A stretch of DNA of 64,000 bases from Akkermansiaceae bacterium UBA2381 (lineage in GTDB: Bacteria; Verrucomicrobiota; Verrucomicrobiia; Verrucomicrobiales; DEV007): positions 60,256 to 124,255 of the forward strand of contig DDSV01000017.1 in NCBI GenBank assembly GCA_002344215.1. Reading direction: 5' to 3'. Shown piece after piece: positions 33,783-42,987 of the stretch. The notes below the pieces were generated by a model that was given only the letters and a program-made list of their open reading frames with translations, had not been told where the DNA came from and searched no databases. Numbering within the stretch: the stretch's first letter is position 1; each line of letters starts with the position of its first letter. Made by a program: the position numbers and the translations under genes.

Positions 33783-35060
33783 TCAAGAAACCATGGTCGA
33801 ATCACCTGGACCGGGCAGAGCCTTTGTCGGGAAGGTCTCCGCCGCCCATCGCGTGATCGCCTTTATTCCTCGCCCCACGTAATGATCGTGGATTGCCCCG
33901 ATGCCAAGCGTCGCTGCGACGGCTTCGAGGTCATGACGGTGGCGGGGGAGGAGATGGAGGAGTGTCTCCGTCTGATCCGATTCATCAGGACGGACGCGGA
34001 TCGAGGGAAACAGCAGCCCCTTCTGCATCGAGAGTTTCTGACTATCGGGTAGGGTCAGGATTCGCGAAGGACCGAAAAGAAGGAAGCGGCTCGAAAAAAT
34101 GATTCGTCCCTCGTCGTTTCGCTTGAGCGTGCCAAAGGTCCGGGCGGGCAGGATGGCGCTTCCCTCGCGGGCGAGGAAGGCGCGGGTCTTGCCGCTTCCC
34201 GCTTCTTTCCAGAGCAGTGATCGCAAGAAATCGACAGACATCACCGTGCCGAAGACACAGAGCCGGAACGAGCGCGGGGCGAGGTAGATCGCAATGGCGA
34301 TGACGATGCCGCAGAGGACCGCGGCGAGGACAGGACTGATGAAGTAGAGCAGTCCCATGAACCCTAACACAAGCATGCGCGAGGCCTTGAGGAAGAGATC
34401 AAGAATACTGAAGGGGGAGAAAAGAAGGAGCACATTGAGGGAATGGCTGGTCAGCCAGACTGCAAAAAAAGCGATGAGCGAAAGAGGGAGAATCAACACG
34501 ATCAGAAGCAGGGGCGCTTCCGCAATGACAGGAGGGATCAACGCGAGTGTGGAGTCGGAAATGGCAGAGGAAGCCGCCGTGCCTGCTGCAGGGGCCTTGG
34601 CCGTGAAATGCTCCGAGAGCTGACCGGTCATGAAGGGGATAAAGGCCGCGCTTGCGACGAGAGCACTGAGTTTGTCTTCAAAGAGTTCGATTAGGTCGAA
34701 AGGTTTTTTCAATATCGCCGGCATCGCCGATCCGAAGAGATCTTTGAGCAGGCAAAGGCCGAGAATCCCGAATCCGATACCCCAGGCCAGAGGATGGCAG
34801 AACCAGGGAAGTGAAAGTCTTTCCTCGGGGCTTGCCTTGAAATACTGCCATGTGCCGACCCCGCAGACGCCGAGCAGTGGGGAGATGGCCACACCCGTAA
34901 TCTGGGTGATCCCTTCGGCGAGGGCGACGCCTGGAAGAGGGTCACTCTCGGGTTGAAGGGGTTCCCCCTGCGGGCTGGCCGCGCAAAAAGAGCTCGTGAC
35001 GAGGAGGAGGCCGATGAGGCTGAGCGCCCCCAATCGCTGGCGGGAGTTGCGGGAGTTCAT
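33783..35060 (-). CDS. Polytopic membrane protein, hypothetical
   Basis: 425 residues from Met 35060 with a signal-like N terminus (LIGLLLVTSSFCAASP) and about six transmembrane helices (HPLAWGIGFGILGLCLL, LLLIVLILPLSLIAFFAVW, FISPVLAAVLCGIVIAIAIY). The C-terminal ~150 residues are soluble. No family recognised. It lies downstream of, and on the same strand as, the MoxR/DUF58/VWA genes, separated from the first VWA gene by 64 bp, so it may belong to that operon. Confidence 0.65.
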   Translation of the reverse strand: MNSRNSRQRLGALSLIGLLLVTSSFCAASPQGEPLQPESDPLPGVALAEGITQITGVAISPLLGVCGVGTWQYFKASPEERLSLPWFCHPLAWGIGFGILGLCLLKDLFGSAMPAILKKPFDLIELFEDKLSALVASAAFIPFMTGQLSEHFTAKAPAAGTAASSAISDSTLALIPPVIAEAPLLLIVLILPLSLIAFFAVWLTSHSLNVLLLFSPFSILDLFLKASRMLVLGFMGLLYFISPVLAAVLCGIVIAIAIYLAPRSFRLCVFGTVMSVDFLRSLLWKEAGSGKTRAFLAREGSAILPARTFGTLKRNDEGRIIFSSRFLLFGPSRILTLPDSQKLSMQKGLLFPSIRVRPDESDQTETLLHLLPRHRHDLEAVAATLGIGAIHDHYVGRGIKAITRWAAETFPTKALPGPGDSTMVS

Positions 35061-35124
35061 GAAGGTGACAGTGCAAAAGTCGTGACGCCTCGTCAATAAA
35101 TAAGGAGAGCCTGCCGCGCAGATT

Positions 35125-37329
35125 CTAGACCGCCCCCGCCATCTTCCGTCCGATCCAGAAGACGGTAAGTAGAAGGACGATCACTCCGATCCAGAGCGGA
35201 TGGGCCCAGAGTCTGAGACGGCGTTCGAGTGGCTCGGGTTCAGGCAGGGCGGCTAGTCGTTCTTTGATCAGGGCGAAGTCGGGTGAGCTTAGCATCTCAC
35301 CGCGGGAAATCCGGGCGATCTCCTCCATCACATCGTAGCGCGCAGGCTGGCCTAGGAGCTCAAGCCAGTTGCCCTGAACGGTAATCAAAGTTTCGAGAGT
35401 GCCGCCGTTTTCGGCACAGGTCATCTTGAGCTGGTGTTCACCCGGTTCGGAGGGAACGTAGTTGCCGGTGAAGAGGCCCCACTGTTCCTCGCCACCCGGC
35501 TGAAGGCGCACCGTTTCGATTTTGCCGGAGGGCGCTGTGATCTGAACAATCACATTGGCCGACTGGAGCGGTTCACCTCCGACACTCATGGCATTGGCGT
35601 TGAGAGTCAGGGTATCTCCGGTGCCGGGCCGGTCGGGGGAGAAGAAGAGACGCATTAATTCGTCGCTTGCCATGTTCCGTTGATAGGCCATCCAGCGGGC
35701 GACCTGGCCCCAGAAACGATAGTGGTATTTGTCCTCAACTCCTTTGCGCCAGCGCCAGGCTCCGTCGGTTCCCATGAAAAGAATTTTCCCGGTGCCGTAG
35801 GTCTTGGTGACGATGAGGGGGATGCGTCCGAAGCGATTAGTGTCGGAGCTGTGGGTGGCAAGTACTTCCGCGCCAGCCTTGGCCCGGGTGACCCCTGCAT
35901 ACCATTGGAAACCGGGGAGGGAAGCCCAGAGATTGACATTGGCGTTCTCAGTATCTTCAAGGCGGGTCAGGAGACTGCGGGCCCCGAGTTCGGTCAGTTC
36001 AAATTGCCCGGGTGTTGCCGAACCCCATCCGCGAGGTTGAGCCTTGTCGAGCATGACGGGAAAGAGCTCCTCCAGTCCGGTTTCCAATAGGCTCATCTGA
36101 TGACCGCGAAAGCCCGGCATCAGGACCAGACCGGAAGCCTGACTGGCGACCTGCTTTTTCAACGCGTCCGCCTGTTCGACGGTGAGTTGACCGGCATCAA
36201 TGCCGACATCACCCAGAATAATGACATCAAAGGTGGAAAGAAGCTCCGGTTCGGGAAAGGATTCGAGGTAGCCGGGGCCCCCGCCGACGGCTTCCACGTC
36301 GGGATGGAAGAGGAGGCACCGAACCTCGACGCCGGGGTCGCGTTCGAGGGCATTGCGAAGGTAGCGATACTCCCACCGCGGAAACGACTCGATGATGAGA
36401 ACCTTGAGCTCCTCTTTACGGATCGAGATCGGAGCGGACAGGGTGTTATTGTCAGGGTTGTGTTCTCCGTCCGCCACAGGGAGTGTCAGCGTCAGGGTGA
36501 AATCACCGACCGCCTGGGGCGTCCAGAGAATTGTCTCCTGAAGACGACCCATCGCGGGAATCGTGACACTGCTCGTGAGTGTCTCACCCTCATTCGTCTT
36601 TACCTCGAGTGTCGCCGCATGGTTTTTAGCAAGGGCACTGGTGAGGGTAAATGGCAGTCGAACCGGCTTGCCCGCGATTCCGAAGGTGGGCACGTCAAAG
36701 GCGGTCACGGCGAGATCGGGAAGTCGGGTTTCGCTGCCGACGGGTACGGTGAAGACAGGAATCCCGCTCATGCGGAATCGTGTCGCGGCCCTGGCCGGTG
36801 GTTCCCCGGTGTTCCAGTCTCCGTCTGAAACAAGGACAAGCCCCAACAGGTTCGGATAGCGGTCCAGTATGCTGGAAAGTACGGCCTCAATGTCTGTCCC
36901 GGCGGTTGTTTCGGGAGATTCGACGGAAAAGGGCTCGATCACGACCTCGAATTCCTCGTTGAGCGAAGCCCACGTTTCCGTTGAGGTAAGTCCCCTGGCA
37001 ATGTTTTCACGTGAGGATGGTTCCCGGACGGCGCTGTCGGGGATGATGACGTCCTCCGTTTTCATGCTCCCGGATTCGTCCCGCAATACGGCGATGACCG
37101 GCTTTTCATCGGGTTCAAAAGTCTCGCGCCATTCCGGTTGGTTCAGTGTCAGGGCCACCGACGAGACAATGAGGAATCGCAGAAACTCGAGCCATCCTGA
37201 AGCGGCGGAGTAGCCGCTCCTTTTCCAGATCATAAAGCCGAGTCCGGCGGTCGCGAAAAGCATGGCGATCCCGAAGACAACCATCGCGGGCGTCCAGGAG
37301 AAAGTGAGTTCGCTGTTTGTCAGGGTCAA
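35125..37329 (-). CDS. Membrane VWA-like protein with glutamine-amidotransferase-like region
   Basis: 734 residues. Two N-terminal helices, a VWA-like fold (~78-210) with the modified MIDAS segment VIAVLRDESGSMKTED and VLVSDGDWNTG, a CARDB-like beta domain (~215-310), then a class I GATase-like segment (~315-540: VLIIESFPRWEYRYLRNALE, DVIILGDVG, GLVLMPGFRG, ILFMGTDGAWRWRKG), and a C-terminal transmembrane helix (WIGVIVLLLTVFWIG). This architecture is common in planctomycete-type MoxR/VWA clusters; an envelope stress or assembly role is inferred. Confidence 0.78.
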   Translation of the reverse strand: MTLTNSELTFSWTPAMVVFGIAMLFATAGLGFMIWKRSGYSAASGWLEFLRFLIVSSVALTLNQPEWRETFEPDEKPVIAVLRDESGSMKTEDVIIPDSAVREPSSRENIARGLTSTETWASLNEEFEVVIEPFSVESPETTAGTDIEAVLSSILDRYPNLLGLVLVSDGDWNTGEPPARAATRFRMSGIPVFTVPVGSETRLPDLAVTAFDVPTFGIAGKPVRLPFTLTSALAKNHAATLEVKTNEGETLTSSVTIPAMGRLQETILWTPQAVGDFTLTLTLPVADGEHNPDNNTLSAPISIRKEELKVLIIESFPRWEYRYLRNALERDPGVEVRCLLFHPDVEAVGGGPGYLESFPEPELLSTFDVIILGDVGIDAGQLTVEQADALKKQVASQASGLVLMPGFRGHQMSLLETGLEELFPVMLDKAQPRGWGSATPGQFELTELGARSLLTRLEDTENANVNLWASLPGFQWYAGVTRAKAGAEVLATHSSDTNRFGRIPLIVTKTYGTGKILFMGTDGAWRWRKGVEDKYHYRFWGQVARWMAYQRNMASDELMRLFFSPDRPGTGDTLTLNANAMSVGGEPLQSANVIVQITAPSGKIETVRLQPGGEEQWGLFTGNYVPSEPGEHQLKMTCAENGGTLETLITVQGNWLELLGQPARYDVMEEIARISRGEMLSSPDFALIKERLAALPEPEPLERRLRLWAHPLWIGVIVLLLTVFWIGRKMAGAV

Positions 37330-37341
37330 AAGGAGACAGGG

Positions 37342-39393
37342 TTAACTGGTGGACCTAAGAGAGTTTGATTCCTCTTCCTTCTTTGGTGGCAGGCAGAGGG
37401 CCGCCTCGGCGATCAGGGCCAGGGCCATCATGATAAGGAAGACCCGCCACACCTCCGAGGCGAGCGAGGAACCGCTTCCGACCTCGTCCTTGATCTGGCG
37501 AAATTCGATTCCGGCGAGGAGGGTCTCGAGTGCCTCCGGATTTAGGACGCGGGTGTCATCTTCGACGGACGGGCGATTGAGCGCGATGAGACGGCGGTCG
37601 TCGGATTCCGTGCCTGAGGAAAAGGCACCCGCCACGAGCCCGGGGGTCACGAGAGTTTCAATGTCACTTCCGGTCGAGAGCGTCGCGACTGCTTCAAACC
37701 CTGACAAAGCGGTCATTCCCGCTTCGCGGGACCGGGCCCGGGAAACGGCGTTGGCGCCCTCTTCAAGAGCGCGATGGGTCATTACAAAAAAGACAACCCC
37801 GTCGGTGGCGAGGCTGGAGTGGTCGGTCCGGGGTAGTGTTCCCCAGACGTAGAGAGAACCGGCAGAGGAATTGCTTCCGCTGCCCGGTCCGTCCGGAATG
37901 ATGCGGGCGAACACCGATTCGCCGCCTTCAAGTTTCAGGAGCGACTGGGTTTCGCCTGTGAAAAGTCGGGTGCGGAAGAGACCGAGATCCGAGACGGGAA
38001 GAGGTGCACCGTTTCTGGTGTTGGCGAGAAGCCCTGACTCGGTTCTCCACCAGTTCACCTTGAGCGGGTTTGTCTCGTCACCCTTCCATTCTCCCCACTT
38101 CACTCCGAAGAGTTCCGCGCCGCCGCCATCGGACGGGGGGAGTAGAATCAGGGTTTTTCCGTCGCCGAGGTGTTGTTGCAGGAGAGTCGCAGTGGCTGTG
38201 TCAGGCTCAGGCAGGGGTGCCTGCCAGAAAAGGAGGGCCGTCTCCTCCCAGGAGATCTGGGCGATGTCGGCTGTCGCGAGGATGCGAGCTTCGCAGGTGA
38301 CCCCGGGATCGGTCGAGGCTGAGGCCGCCGCGCGTATCGCCTCGGCGGTGAGCGGGTCATCGCTAACGATAACGGTTTGTCGTGTGGCGGGTTCGTCGAA
38401 GACAAAGAATGACTGGTTATCGGCCAGGTTGTCGTCGGCGGGGAGGTCGATTCGGCCCCAGCCGCGTTCGTTTCCACTCCCGAGCTCAATGGAGTGGCCG
38501 AGACGGATCAATTCCGGGCCGGAGACTATCATTTCCTCGACCGTTCGGGTTCCGTTGAGCGTGATCTCAACCGGAATGGTCTGATCTCCTGTTGCTGCAT
38601 CAGCGCCCTGACGGCGGATCGCGAGATCCATGATCAGGCGAAGCCCATCCGGCGTGCGTCGGCGCTTTACTTCGCTGACGGTGATGGCGGCGTTGTTGCT
38701 CTCGATCGAAGGGAAGGTGAGGAGAAAGAGGCGCACCGCTTCCCGCGCGGCGAGATCGGAACGCAGGGCCTGCCACTGACCCGAGCCGGGATTCCAGTCA
38801 TTTTGCCTGAGATCGGAGGCGAGCCAGATGTCAGTGCGTCCGCTTTCGTTCGTCACCAGAAAATCGACCGCCTTCTGGAGCATCGCGGGGATGTCCGCTG
38901 TTGTTGCGGTAGGAGCGGTCGCGGGCAGGTCGTGAAGCGCGGCGGCATCGGTCACCTTCACCGGTTCGAGTGTGGCGCTGTCGATGAGAATGATTTCACT
39001 CCCGGATCCTGTCTTTTCAATTAGATCGGCGATGCGGGAAAGGGCGGTGGATCGTTTCGACTCGCCCGTTTCGAGATTCTGCTGCTCCATGCTGGCGGAC
39101 CGGTCAAGGAGGACGAGGATGGTGTCCGCTTTCCCTCCGGTGAGGCCGACCCAGCCTCCGGCAAGGGGGCGGCTTGCCGCAAAAAGGAGCATGGCGATGG
39201 CGAGGACCCGCATCGTGAGGATGAGGATCTGCCGCAGGCGCGCGAGTCCTTTGGTCATCTTCTTCGCGTCGAGCAGAAACATCATCGCCGCCCATCGCAC
39301 GGTGCGGTGCCGATGCTGATTGATCAGGTGGATGATGATGGGCAGCAGCGCCAGCGGCAGACCGATCAGGAGGATGGGTTGGAGAAAACTCAT
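37342..39393 (-). CDS. BatA-like VWA membrane protein
   Basis: 683 residues. The N terminus (FLQPILLIGLPLALLPIIIH, then LINQHRHRTVRWAAMMFLL) is the conserved BatA/aerotolerance leader with two transmembrane helices. A VWA domain follows with the MIDAS motif DRSASM and DIWLASDL. A C-terminal helix (FLIMMALALIAEAALCLPPKKEE) anchors it again. Its ATG overlaps the stop of the DUF58 gene (ATGA, 39390-39393). Works with MoxR and DUF58 by analogy with Bat systems. Confidence 0.85.
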   Translation of the reverse strand: MSFLQPILLIGLPLALLPIIIHLINQHRHRTVRWAAMMFLLDAKKMTKGLARLRQILILTMRVLAIAMLLFAASRPLAGGWVGLTGGKADTILVLLDRSASMEQQNLETGESKRSTALSRIADLIEKTGSGSEIILIDSATLEPVKVTDAAALHDLPATAPTATTADIPAMLQKAVDFLVTNESGRTDIWLASDLRQNDWNPGSGQWQALRSDLAAREAVRLFLLTFPSIESNNAAITVSEVKRRRTPDGLRLIMDLAIRRQGADAATGDQTIPVEITLNGTRTVEEMIVSGPELIRLGHSIELGSGNERGWGRIDLPADDNLADNQSFFVFDEPATRQTVIVSDDPLTAEAIRAAASASTDPGVTCEARILATADIAQISWEETALLFWQAPLPEPDTATATLLQQHLGDGKTLILLPPSDGGGAELFGVKWGEWKGDETNPLKVNWWRTESGLLANTRNGAPLPVSDLGLFRTRLFTGETQSLLKLEGGESVFARIIPDGPGSGSNSSAGSLYVWGTLPRTDHSSLATDGVVFFVMTHRALEEGANAVSRARSREAGMTALSGFEAVATLSTGSDIETLVTPGLVAGAFSSGTESDDRRLIALNRPSVEDDTRVLNPEALETLLAGIEFRQIKDEVGSGSSLASEVWRVFLIMMALALIAEAALCLPPKKEEESNSLRSTS

Positions 39394-40304
39394 CTCGAAA
39401 CACGTGCCGTTTTCGGGTTTCGCCCCATTAGGAAGCGCGCGAGGACCTGATCGTAGGCTTCGTCGAGGAAGGTCCGGTGATAGTCGACGGCGGAATGGTT
39501 CACGATATCGTTGACCGTATCGAGATATGTCTTCACCGCCTCGCGATAACGGCGCTGGATCAGCGAGGGATCGGCTAGCAGCGAAGAGCCGCCCTCGAGA
39601 TCAATAAATCGTGTCGGGCGATCAAAGGTGAAGTCGATCTCCTGGCGATCAAGAAGGTGGAAGACGGTGACGTCGTGCTTGCGGAAGCGGAGATGCTGAA
39701 AGGCTTCACGAAGCGGCTCGGGATGAAAAAGAAGGTCGGACACAATGACGATGAGGGCGCGCTGCTGGATTTTCTCCGCGGCTTCGTGGATGGCTTTGAT
39801 AAGACCGGTTTCCCCGTCGGCGTTGAGTTTTGCGATCTGATCAAGGACGAGACCGAGATGTTGCGGGCCGCGCCGGGGAGGAGTTTCCCGATAAGAACCG
39901 ACGGATCCGCTGTAAAGCCCGATCGCATCTCCCTGCTGCCCGGCGAGGTAGGCGAGCGTCCCGGAGAGCCGTCGGGCGTAGTCAAGCCGGGTGCTTCCGG
40001 GTTCCCCGTATCCCATCGATCCGCTTGTGTCGACGATGAGACAGAGCCGCAGGTTTGTGTCCGCCTCGAACTCCTTGATGTAGTATCGATCCGTTCTTCC
40101 CCAGGTGCGCCAGTCGAGCCGACGGGTGTCGTCACCCTGGACATACTTGCGATACTGGGCGAACTCGATCGCCGAGCCGCGCACCGGACTGCGGTGTCGT
40201 CCTGACACGTTCCCCAGCATCGGCGAACGGGCATTGAGCTGGAGTCCGAGAAGTTTCCCGAGGACCGCAGGATCGAGGAAATCGCGCTGGTGGGGTTCGG
40301 GCAC
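39390..40304 (-). CDS. DUF58 domain protein
   Basis: 304 residues, cytoplasmic. DUF58 signatures: GRHRSPVRGSAIEFAQYRKY, GDDTRRLDWRTWGRTDRYY, and a VWA-type MIDAS DTSGSMGYG followed by DLLFHPEPLREAF. DUF58 proteins pair with MoxR ATPases and membrane VWA proteins. Begins 38 bp after the moxR stop and overlaps the BatA-like gene start. Confidence 0.92.
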   Translation of the reverse strand: MPEPHQRDFLDPAVLGKLLGLQLNARSPMLGNVSGRHRSPVRGSAIEFAQYRKYVQGDDTRRLDWRTWGRTDRYYIKEFEADTNLRLCLIVDTSGSMGYGEPGSTRLDYARRLSGTLAYLAGQQGDAIGLYSGSVGSYRETPPRRGPQHLGLVLDQIAKLNADGETGLIKAIHEAAEKIQQRALIVIVSDLLFHPEPLREAFQHLRFRKHDVTVFHLLDRQEIDFTFDRPTRFIDLEGGSSLLADPSLIQRRYREAVKTYLDTVNDIVNHSAVDYHRTFLDEAYDQVLARFLMGRNPKTARVSR

Positions 40305-40342
40305 TCGGAAGGGGGGTGGGAGAATTTAGGCGGCGAGGCCAA

Positions 40343-41365
40343 TCAGGCTTCTTTGGTCAGTTCCTCGATGAGTCGGGCGATGATGGAACGGCTCGTGACT
40401 CCCTCTGACTCGGCAGTGAAGGTTTTGATAATGCGGTGCCGGAGAACCGGAGAGGCAACAGCGATGACGTCCTCCTGACGCACCATGTAACTTCCGAGGA
40501 GAGCGGCCCGGGCGCGGGCACCGAGGATGAGATACTGCACCGCGCGTGGTCCCGCGCCCCAGCCGACGAGTGGTTTGAGCCACTCGGGAGCTTCCGGGGT
40601 TTCCGGTCGGGTCCGGCGGACGAGATCGACGGCAAAGTGATAGATATGATCGGGAACCGGAACGCGTCGCACGAGTTGCTGGAAGCGAATCACCGTTTCA
40701 CCGTCAAGAAGAGGAGCGAGCCTGGGGAAGGTCTCGCCTGTGGTCGTGCGAGCGATCATGATCTCCTCGTCGCGGGAGGGATAGTCGACCCCGATCATGA
40801 ACATGAAGCGGTCGAGTTGTGCTTCGGGGAGAGGGTAGGTGCCCTCCTGCTCAATGGGGTTCTGGGTCGCGAGAACGAAAAAGGGCGGGTGGAGTTCGAA
40901 ACTGTGACCGGCGACGGTGACGCGATGTTCCTGCATTGCCTCAAGCATGGCTGCCTGGGTTTTCGAGGGGGCGCGGTTGATTTCGTCGGCGAGGACGATA
41001 TTGGCGAAAACGGGTCCCTTCGCGAATTCGAACTCGCGGCGTCCCGTGCCGTTGTCCTGGAGAATTTCCGTTCCCGTGATGTCCATGGGCATCAGATCAG
41101 GCGTGAACTGGATGCGGCTGAAGCTCAGGGACATCGTCTCGGCAAGCCGGGAGACCAGAAGGGTCTTTGCGAGTCCCGGGACCCCCATGAGAAGCGAATG
41201 TCCGCGGGCAAAAAGGCAGATGGCGAGCTGTTCGATGACATCGTCCTGCCCCACGATCACCTTGGCCAGTTCAGCTCTGAGCCCGGCATACGTCGCACGC
41301 AGATGATCAATGGCGGCGACGTCATCTTCGTGGAGATCCTGTGAGGGGAGGGTGGTGTCGGACAT
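40343..41365 (-). CDS. MoxR family AAA+ ATPase
   Basis: 340 residues. Walker A GVPGLAKT (61-68), Walker B IVLADEINRAPSKTQAAMLE, sensor 1 FFVLATQNPIEQEGTYPLPEAQLDRF, arginine finger region and a C-terminal lid with ARAALLGS. A chaperone-like ATPase that acts on the VWA proteins encoded downstream. First gene of the minus-strand MoxR-DUF58-VWA-VWA set. Confidence 0.95.
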   Translation of the reverse strand: MSDTTLPSQDLHEDDVAAIDHLRATYAGLRAELAKVIVGQDDVIEQLAICLFARGHSLLMGVPGLAKTLLVSRLAETMSLSFSRIQFTPDLMPMDITGTEILQDNGTGRREFEFAKGPVFANIVLADEINRAPSKTQAAMLEAMQEHRVTVAGHSFELHPPFFVLATQNPIEQEGTYPLPEAQLDRFMFMIGVDYPSRDEEIMIARTTTGETFPRLAPLLDGETVIRFQQLVRRVPVPDHIYHFAVDLVRRTRPETPEAPEWLKPLVGWGAGPRAVQYLILGARARAALLGSYMVRQEDVIAVASPVLRHRIIKTFTAESEGVTSRSIIARLIEELTKEA

Positions 41366-41478
41366 GGAGGGCGTAGGCGGTTAAAGTCAGAGACGATAGG
41401 GGCGGGGAACCGCAGAAGAAAGGCGAAAATTGCCATTGAGGAACCCTGTTCAAAGCGACCCGCCGGGCGTTTCACCAC

Positions 41479-41509
41479 TTGACATCGTGCCGCTGCGCCG
41501 TGCTTTACT
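41479..41509 (+). promoter_or_regulatory. Candidate promoter of the K+ channel gene
   Basis: A perfect -35 box TTGACA (41479-41484) with a -10-like TTTACT (41504-41509) 19 bp on. Transcription would begin within a few bases of the ATG at 41517, implying a leaderless mRNA. Confidence 0.4.
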
Positions 41510-41516
41510 GGTAGCC

Positions 41517-42368
41517 ATGTTTGAGGATCTAAGCAGCCACTCCCCTGAGCACCAGAGCAACACCTTTCGCGACAGGCTCTGGCGGATCATATTTATGGCG
41601 GACACGAAAGCCGGCCGGGCGTTTGACATCGTCCTGCTCTGGCTCATCGGGATCAGTGTTGGCGTTGTGATGCTCGAGAGTGTGCCGGAATTAAAGGCGA
41701 AACACGGACGACTCTTTTTGCTCCTTGATTGGGGATTCACGATTTTCTTCACGATTGAATACATCGTCCGGGTGATCGTGGTGCGGCGGAAGAAGCGGTA
41801 TATTTTCAGCTTCTTCGGGATTGTGGACATTCTTTCCATCATCCCGACCTACCTGACCTTGTTTCTGGCGGGTTCACAGTACCTGCTCGTCATTCGGATT
41901 CTTCGACTCCTCCGTGTCTTCCGTATCCTGAAAATGGCCCGGCACATCGGTGAGGCGAACCTGATCATGAACGCTTTTCGCGCGAGCCTCGCAAAGATCA
42001 CGGTTTTTCTCTTTTTTGTGATCGCGATCACGGTGGTCCTTGGCACGGCGATGTATATCGTCGAGGGTGTGATCGCCGGAAATCCTGGATTCAGTAGCGT
42101 GCCGCAGTCGGTCTACTGGGGCATCGTGACGATCTCGACGGTTGGCTACGGGGACATCACCCCGGTGACGGTGATCGGGAAATTCATTGCGACGCTCATC
42201 ATGCTCATCGGGTACGGGATCATCGCCGTGCCCACTGGAATCGTCACGGCGGAACTCAACCTGACCCTTGCGGAGGTGCGGCTGGATCAACGCAAGTGTC
42301 CCGAATGCGGTCACGCCGGGCACGATCCGAAGGCAAGTTTTTGCAAAATGTGTGGATATGATATCTGA
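41517..42368 (+). CDS. Voltage-gated-type potassium channel with C-terminal zinc ribbon
   Basis: 283 residues. Six transmembrane helices: S1-S3 (FDIVLLWLIGISVGVVML, LLLDWGFTIFFTIEYIVRV, IVDILSIIPTYLTLFLAG), an arginine-rich S4 (IRILRLLRVFRILKMAR), S5, the pore helix with selectivity filter TVGYGD, and S6. After S6 a short tail carries a double-CxxC zinc ribbon (CPEC near 261, CKMC near 276). Passive K+ movement across the inner membrane. Start ATG 41517 is chosen over a longer frame from 41430. Confidence 0.93.
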   Translation: MFEDLSSHSPEHQSNTFRDRLWRIIFMADTKAGRAFDIVLLWLIGISVGVVMLESVPELKAKHGRLFLLLDWGFTIFFTIEYIVRVIVVRRKKRYIFSFFGIVDILSIIPTYLTLFLAGSQYLLVIRILRLLRVFRILKMARHIGEANLIMNAFRASLAKITVFLFFVIAITVVLGTAMYIVEGVIAGNPGFSSVPQSVYWGIVTISTVGYGDITPVTVIGKFIATLIMLIGYGIIAVPTGIVTAELNLTLAEVRLDQRKCPECGHAGHDPKASFCKMCGYDI

Positions 42369-42388
42369 AGAGGAGCGTATCTGAAATC

Positions 42389-42868
42389 ATGTCAGCACAA
42401 CCACAAACAGGCAGGAAGGCCCCGGATTTTGATCTGCCCGTGATCGGCGGGGAATACGGGGAAAACGCGACCGTGAGTCTTTCCAGTCTCAGAGGTTCCA
42501 AGGTCGTGCTCTATTTTTATCCGAAAGATGATACGCCGGGGTGCACGACTCAGGCGTGCGGGATTCGCGACGCGTGGGGAGAACTTTCCGCCAGGGCAAA
42601 GGTCTTCGGGGTGAGCATCGATCCCGTCAAAAAGCACGGGAAGTTCATCGCGAAGTATGACCTGCCTTTCCCCCTGATCAGTGACGAGTCGCAAACCATG
42701 GTCGAGGCCTACGGGGTCTGGGTGGAGAAGTCCATGTATGGCAAAACCTATTTCGGGACCGAAAGAACGACCTTCGTGATCGATGAAAAGGGGATCGTGA
42801 AGGCGGTTTTTCCAAAAGTGAAGCCGGCTGAGCATGTCGATCTCATTTTGGAGGCATTGAGGGATTAA
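42389..42868 (+). CDS. bcp: Peroxiredoxin Bcp/PrxQ
   Basis: 159 residues. Thiol peroxidase of the atypical 2-Cys BCP/PrxQ group: peroxidatic Cys52 in DDTPGCTTQACGIRD with the resolving Cys57 five residues later. VLYFYPKDDTPGC and the tail GTERTTFVIDEKGIV are family signatures. Reduces H2O2 and alkyl or lipid peroxides, recycled by thioredoxin. Starts 20 bp after the channel gene. The stop is followed at once by a 16-bp tandem repeat. Confidence 0.95.
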   Translation: MSAQPQTGRKAPDFDLPVIGGEYGENATVSLSSLRGSKVVLYFYPKDDTPGCTTQACGIRDAWGELSARAKVFGVSIDPVKKHGKFIAKYDLPFPLISDESQTMVEAYGVWVEKSMYGKTYFGTERTTFVIDEKGIVKAVFPKVKPAEHVDLILEALRD

Positions 42869-42940
42869 GGCATTGAGGCGTTCAGGCATTGAGGCGTTCA
42901 GGCATTGAGGCGTTCAGGCATTGAGGCGTTCAGGCATTGA
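42868..42940. repeat. 16-bp tandem repeat, 4.6 copies
   Basis: Unit AGGCATTGAGGCGTTC at 42868, 42884, 42900 and 42916 (identical), then a partial unit at 42932-42940. It fills the gap between bcp and rsmA; the last units run into the region where translation of rsmA could start (TTG 42937). Confidence 0.97.
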
Positions 42941-42987
42941 CGGAAACTCCAACTGGATTCCAGCCTGAAATCCGGCATGTTCACCCG

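Noticed and set aside
42868..42940. CRISPR array
   Set aside because: The 16-bp units are directly adjacent with no spacers and no cas genes are present.
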